From positions 6,696,001 to 6,760,000 of the forward strand of contig NC_065907.1 of the NCBI RefSeq assembly GCF_905147045.1: 64,000 nucleotides of DNA, written 5' to 3'. Source of the stretch: Nymphalis io (taxonomy: Eukaryota; Arthropoda; Insecta; Lepidoptera; Nymphalidae). A program made the position numbers and the translations under genes. The notes below the pieces were generated by a model. The model was given only the letters and a program-made list of their open reading frames with translations. It was not told the DNA's origin and searched no databases. Of the stretch, positions 60,830-64,000 are shown piece after piece. How positions within the stretch are numbered: the first letter of the stretch is position 1; each line of letters begins with the position of its first letter.

Positions 60830-62190
60830 TATGTAAGAAGCAAATTTTCAATGGCGCGTTAAATTAATTTACTATAAGATACAAATATGATTAAACTGTA
60901 CAACGCCCTTTAATAACACTTTCGCAATGAAAATTTCGCAATAATTCTATACAAGAACGTCCCACCATTTGAAATTGAACTTTATCCAAGGGCACGGGAA
61001 TATGCTGAGCGTGTACAAATTGTTTGTTTGTATATTTGTAATATTGATGTTTATATATACTTGCAACCGCCTTGTTTGTTTACTATTGTTTGAATTGAAA
61101 GTTACTTGCTTTGTAAATATTTACATTCAGCATTATATATGTGTTGTAATTTGGATTTGCTTTAAAGCATCAAATTGATAGAACATTATCTGATTTTTTT
61201 TACTAATTAATAACCTCGAAAATGATATTACAAAAATCATTATAATTGAAATGATATGTAATTAAATAGAGATATTCATTATATTATAAAACCGTTTTCG
61301 TAGTTTTAATAACATTAAGCTTTTGTATGACGTGCCATATTATTTACAAAACTCATGCGTGTCGCGGGTCGCTTGTCGTCGCATGTTTATGTGTTGTTAA
61401 ATATCGTGACATTAGGGTTCGATTTTTACAGAGGGGTAAAATGTTCCCTAAAGGTGTTTAGGGCGCTATTATTCGACCGTACTTACTCTATGCTTATATA
61501 AAGACATCCCACTGCGGATAAAATTACGGTCTTTTTTGTTTTAGTATTTATATTTTTCTTAAATAGTTTTATTTTATTTCGTTTTTATGAAAATGGTATG
61601 ATTTTATTAAAAATAAGAATATAAACGCGTCAGTGGTCTAAATTTAAAGTTTAGTAGGTTTGGTAGTCTTTACAGTTAGGCATTACAAAAAAGGTCTCCT
61701 CATTTATTTGTATAGACAGAAATAGGTTATGAGAGCTTATTTATGGTTACGAATTCATTAGAAACGTTGTAAATAGTAGATAATTTTGGTTGAAACCGCT
61801 ATTTCTAGGTCTACATATTCTACGTAACATATTTGGAAATAAATAATTTTAATTAGGATAATTTAAAATTTTAAATATAGAAAAAAAATGTTTTATGTAG
61901 AACTCAAAATTTAACAAACAATATACTATAACTCGTAATGTTGGTGTTTTTCAACCATTTCGTTCGCAATGTTTCGTTTTGATGTCATCGTAATCTGACA
62001 TATCTCTCGTTTTTCCGGCTTTCTAGAGAACTCCTTTAAAGGGTCTGCAGGCTATTTCTATGCAAATCATAAGAATCAAGAATGCCAATCTGATCTTCAC
62101 TTATATGGTATTTTTAAGATTATCATTATAATGTAAAAAATGAATTGAGTGAATTAATATGCACATATTTAGGTATATGTTATAATATAA
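60830..62190. other. AT-rich spacer
   Basis: No supported gene or repeat. Confidence 0.5.
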
Positions 62191-62197
62191 TAATAAT

Positions 62198-62320
62198 TGC
62201 GGCCACAGCGGCCAATCTCAGGAGACATTAGCCAATTGTTCAAGACATATTATAGTGCACAAGTGTGTGCTCACACACAGGTGGACTCTCTATTCCCTAT
62301 CCAACTAGTAACCCGGTAGT
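62198..62320 (-). repeat. SINE family C fragment (copy 8)
   Basis: 'gcggccaatctcaggagac', 'gtgcacaagtgtgtgc', 'ggactctctattccct' match the 3' part of family C in reverse. Confidence 0.65.
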
Positions 62321-62329
62321 AGCCCAGCG

Positions 62330-63040
62330 ATCGGATATTTCCATGCTGTTACTGTAAATTACTTTTTCTAAGACTTGGATTGAGACTGACTACGACTGAA
62401 AATAGGAAACCCAAAATGTTTAATTTAAAAAGTAAATGTTTTTTTTTTCCATCACATGAATACTATATATTAGGTCACTCGAAGGTTAAATGTATGTAAA
62501 TAATGTATAAGCATTCAATGAAATTGATTTAATTGTCGGTATTTGTGTTGTTAAATTAAAGATATTTAAATAATATTTTAAAATTCTGTATACTTATTTT
62601 GTTCTGTTTTTTAACAACCTAATGCTTCATTATGTTAATAGGAGTATAAACGTAGCGTATAAAAGTATTCACAATAGATGTTTAGTAGGTAATGACCGTG
62701 GCTAGTTTTTATATAGTGTTGAGGTTGAGTTTTGCTTACTATACAAAATCCCTTCACAATTGCTTTTACGAATGCAGAGATTTCTCAATTTTCCAATTAG
62801 TCAAGGTGACGTGCGAATCAATTGATACTTCCCATGACGAAACCGAAGACGAAATTCAATATTTGTCCAATTTAGAAACACCGTCAAAATACTGAAGCAG
62901 TGAACTATAACTTATAAGTAGATGTTTATACGTATAATAAATATTTAAAGAGATCGTGTCTGCATGTTTAGAACTATTTACAAGAAAGAAAAAAGTAATA
63001 CGATTTTTAAAATGATATATATAATTTAAATAATAAATCA
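62330..63040 (+). other. Spacer with a weak 67-codon open frame
   Basis: An ATG frame at 62692-62895 lies 27 bp after TATAAAAG (62658-62665). The predicted peptide ends in an acidic stretch (DETEDEIQYLSNLETPSKY). No homology recognised and no splice context, so I do not call it a gene. Confidence 0.15.
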
Positions 63041-63046
63041 ATAATT

Positions 63047-63275
63047 TCCTCATTGGTCTAGTTCTTCATTTATAAAGTTCAACTTATTAACTTATTCCTC
63101 CTTCCGAGTTCATCCGGTCGTGTCGGTTTGCCGTCCCATCCGACTTACGGACTGATTAGTGAGGGAATAGAGAGTGCGCCCGTTTTTGCGCAAGCGTTTG
63201 TACATTATAATATAACCTGCTATGTCTGATGTGTCTTCAAGATTAGCCGTTAGATTGGTTCGGTGAAGAAGATAT
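63047..63275 (+). repeat. tRNA-headed SINE, family C (copy 9)
   Basis: Head remnant 'ctcattggtctagttc', then 'catccggtcgtgtcggttt' and 'gagggaatagagagtgcgc'. Internally deleted. Confidence 0.6.
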
Positions 63276-63279
63276 CATT

Positions 63280-64000
63280 ATTATTAGTGTATTAAGTAAT
63301 AATAACCAAAAAATATTAGCATAGATTTACAGCGTTTTTAAATATAAAATAATGTTATTTAAATATTATCCTTGTCAGTAAATAGTTGTTAGGTGAAAAT
63401 CGATCTGTACTTTCATATTTATTATTCAAGTGAACACTGTCACTAATAGGCAACTTGGGTATCAAAAATCAATTATGGTATAATTTTTGAAATATCTAGT
63501 TAAGAAAAAAAAGATTAATTTTATTTTATATTTTCTTTTATTATACTGCAATACTTTTTTTCACGTTAAAAACATTGATATAGTTGTAAAATTAAAACAG
63601 TTCAATATAGATATAATTATGTCATGCTTAAGCTATTAGGTAATTTCGTATCGTGGACGACACCGCAGGCGACCTCTAGTTTCGTGATTAAGTGGGTTTT
63701 TACTTGGAACTTTACAATCGTTTGACGTGCCTCCGCGGGAGCCTCATAAATTTGGTATTTGAAATGTTTATTTTGTAAAATTACGTGACTGTATTCAGAT
63801 TCAATGTATCACAATTGCGCGATTTCATTTCTAATGTTGCATTGTTTGTAATAAATCAATCGCATTATGCGTGATTATTCAACTACATATAATTAACATG
63901 TATCAAAATGTGATATCCTTAACTTTGCTAAATTATAAAAAAAAATGTGAAGGAACGTTTGTGCACCAAAAGCTGTTAATTCTTTATTATATTGAAAAGT
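63280..64000. other. AT-rich spacer to the window edge
   Basis: Nothing recognised. The GC-richer patch at 63655-63740 ('gtggacgacaccgcaggc', 'cctccgcgggagcctc') has no open frame of use. Confidence 0.45.

Noticed and set aside
1..64000. CRISPR arrays, bacterial operons, integrated viral genes
   Set aside because: No regularly spaced short repeats, no Shine-Dalgarno-type gene clusters, and no viral hallmark protein seen. The window is ordinary animal nuclear DNA.

Overview
The window is nuclear DNA from an insect, almost certainly a lepidopteran and probably a butterfly. Evidence: an AT-rich background, small GT-AG introns, intact insect-type housekeeping genes, and dozens of interspersed copies of tRNA-headed SINEs and RTE-type LINEs of the kind that fill lepidopteran introns. 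I cannot name the species.

Layout: (1) 1-17.4 kb, the 3' half of ASCC3 (+), 22 exons coding for the last 1201 residues; its introns carry about 15 short interspersed repeat copies. (2) 17.4-19.9 kb, repeat-rich spacer. (3) 19.99-21.25 kb, ALG2 (-), single exon. (4) 23.16-24.02 kb, FKBP2-type ER prolyl isomerase (-), 2 exons, head-to-head with (5) 24.87-29.77 kb, an NXF-family mRNA export receptor (+), 10 exons, divergent from NXF1. (6) 31.3-33.7 kb, TAF12 (+), 3 exons. (7) 34.55-34.62 kb, tRNA-Gln(TTG) (-). (8) 35.3-45.3 kb, an unrecognised 256-residue protein (-), 4 exons with an 8.4 kb intron. (9) 47.8-48.5 kb, SCOC (-), head-to-head with (10) 49.1-51.4 kb, mitochondrial ribosomal protein L19 (+), 6 exons. 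(11) 51.4-64 kb, no convincing host gene, but one nearly complete decayed RTE retrotransposon (57,704-60,712) with a 10-bp target-site duplication.

The genes are mostly housekeeping and do not form a pathway: ribosome-quality-control/alkylation-repair helicase, N-glycan assembly, ER folding, RNA export, TFIID/SAGA, Golgi/autophagy coiled coil and mitoribosome. The entries most worth a second look are the orphan 256-residue gene, the divergent NXF, and the repeat biology (an 11-copy ~290-bp family, composite SINEs, LINE insertions with readable target-site duplications). I found no CRISPR, operon or clearly new multi-gene system.

Exon boundaries were worked out by hand from reading frame, GT/AG sites and phase agreement. 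Coordinates of genes span all exons including introns.
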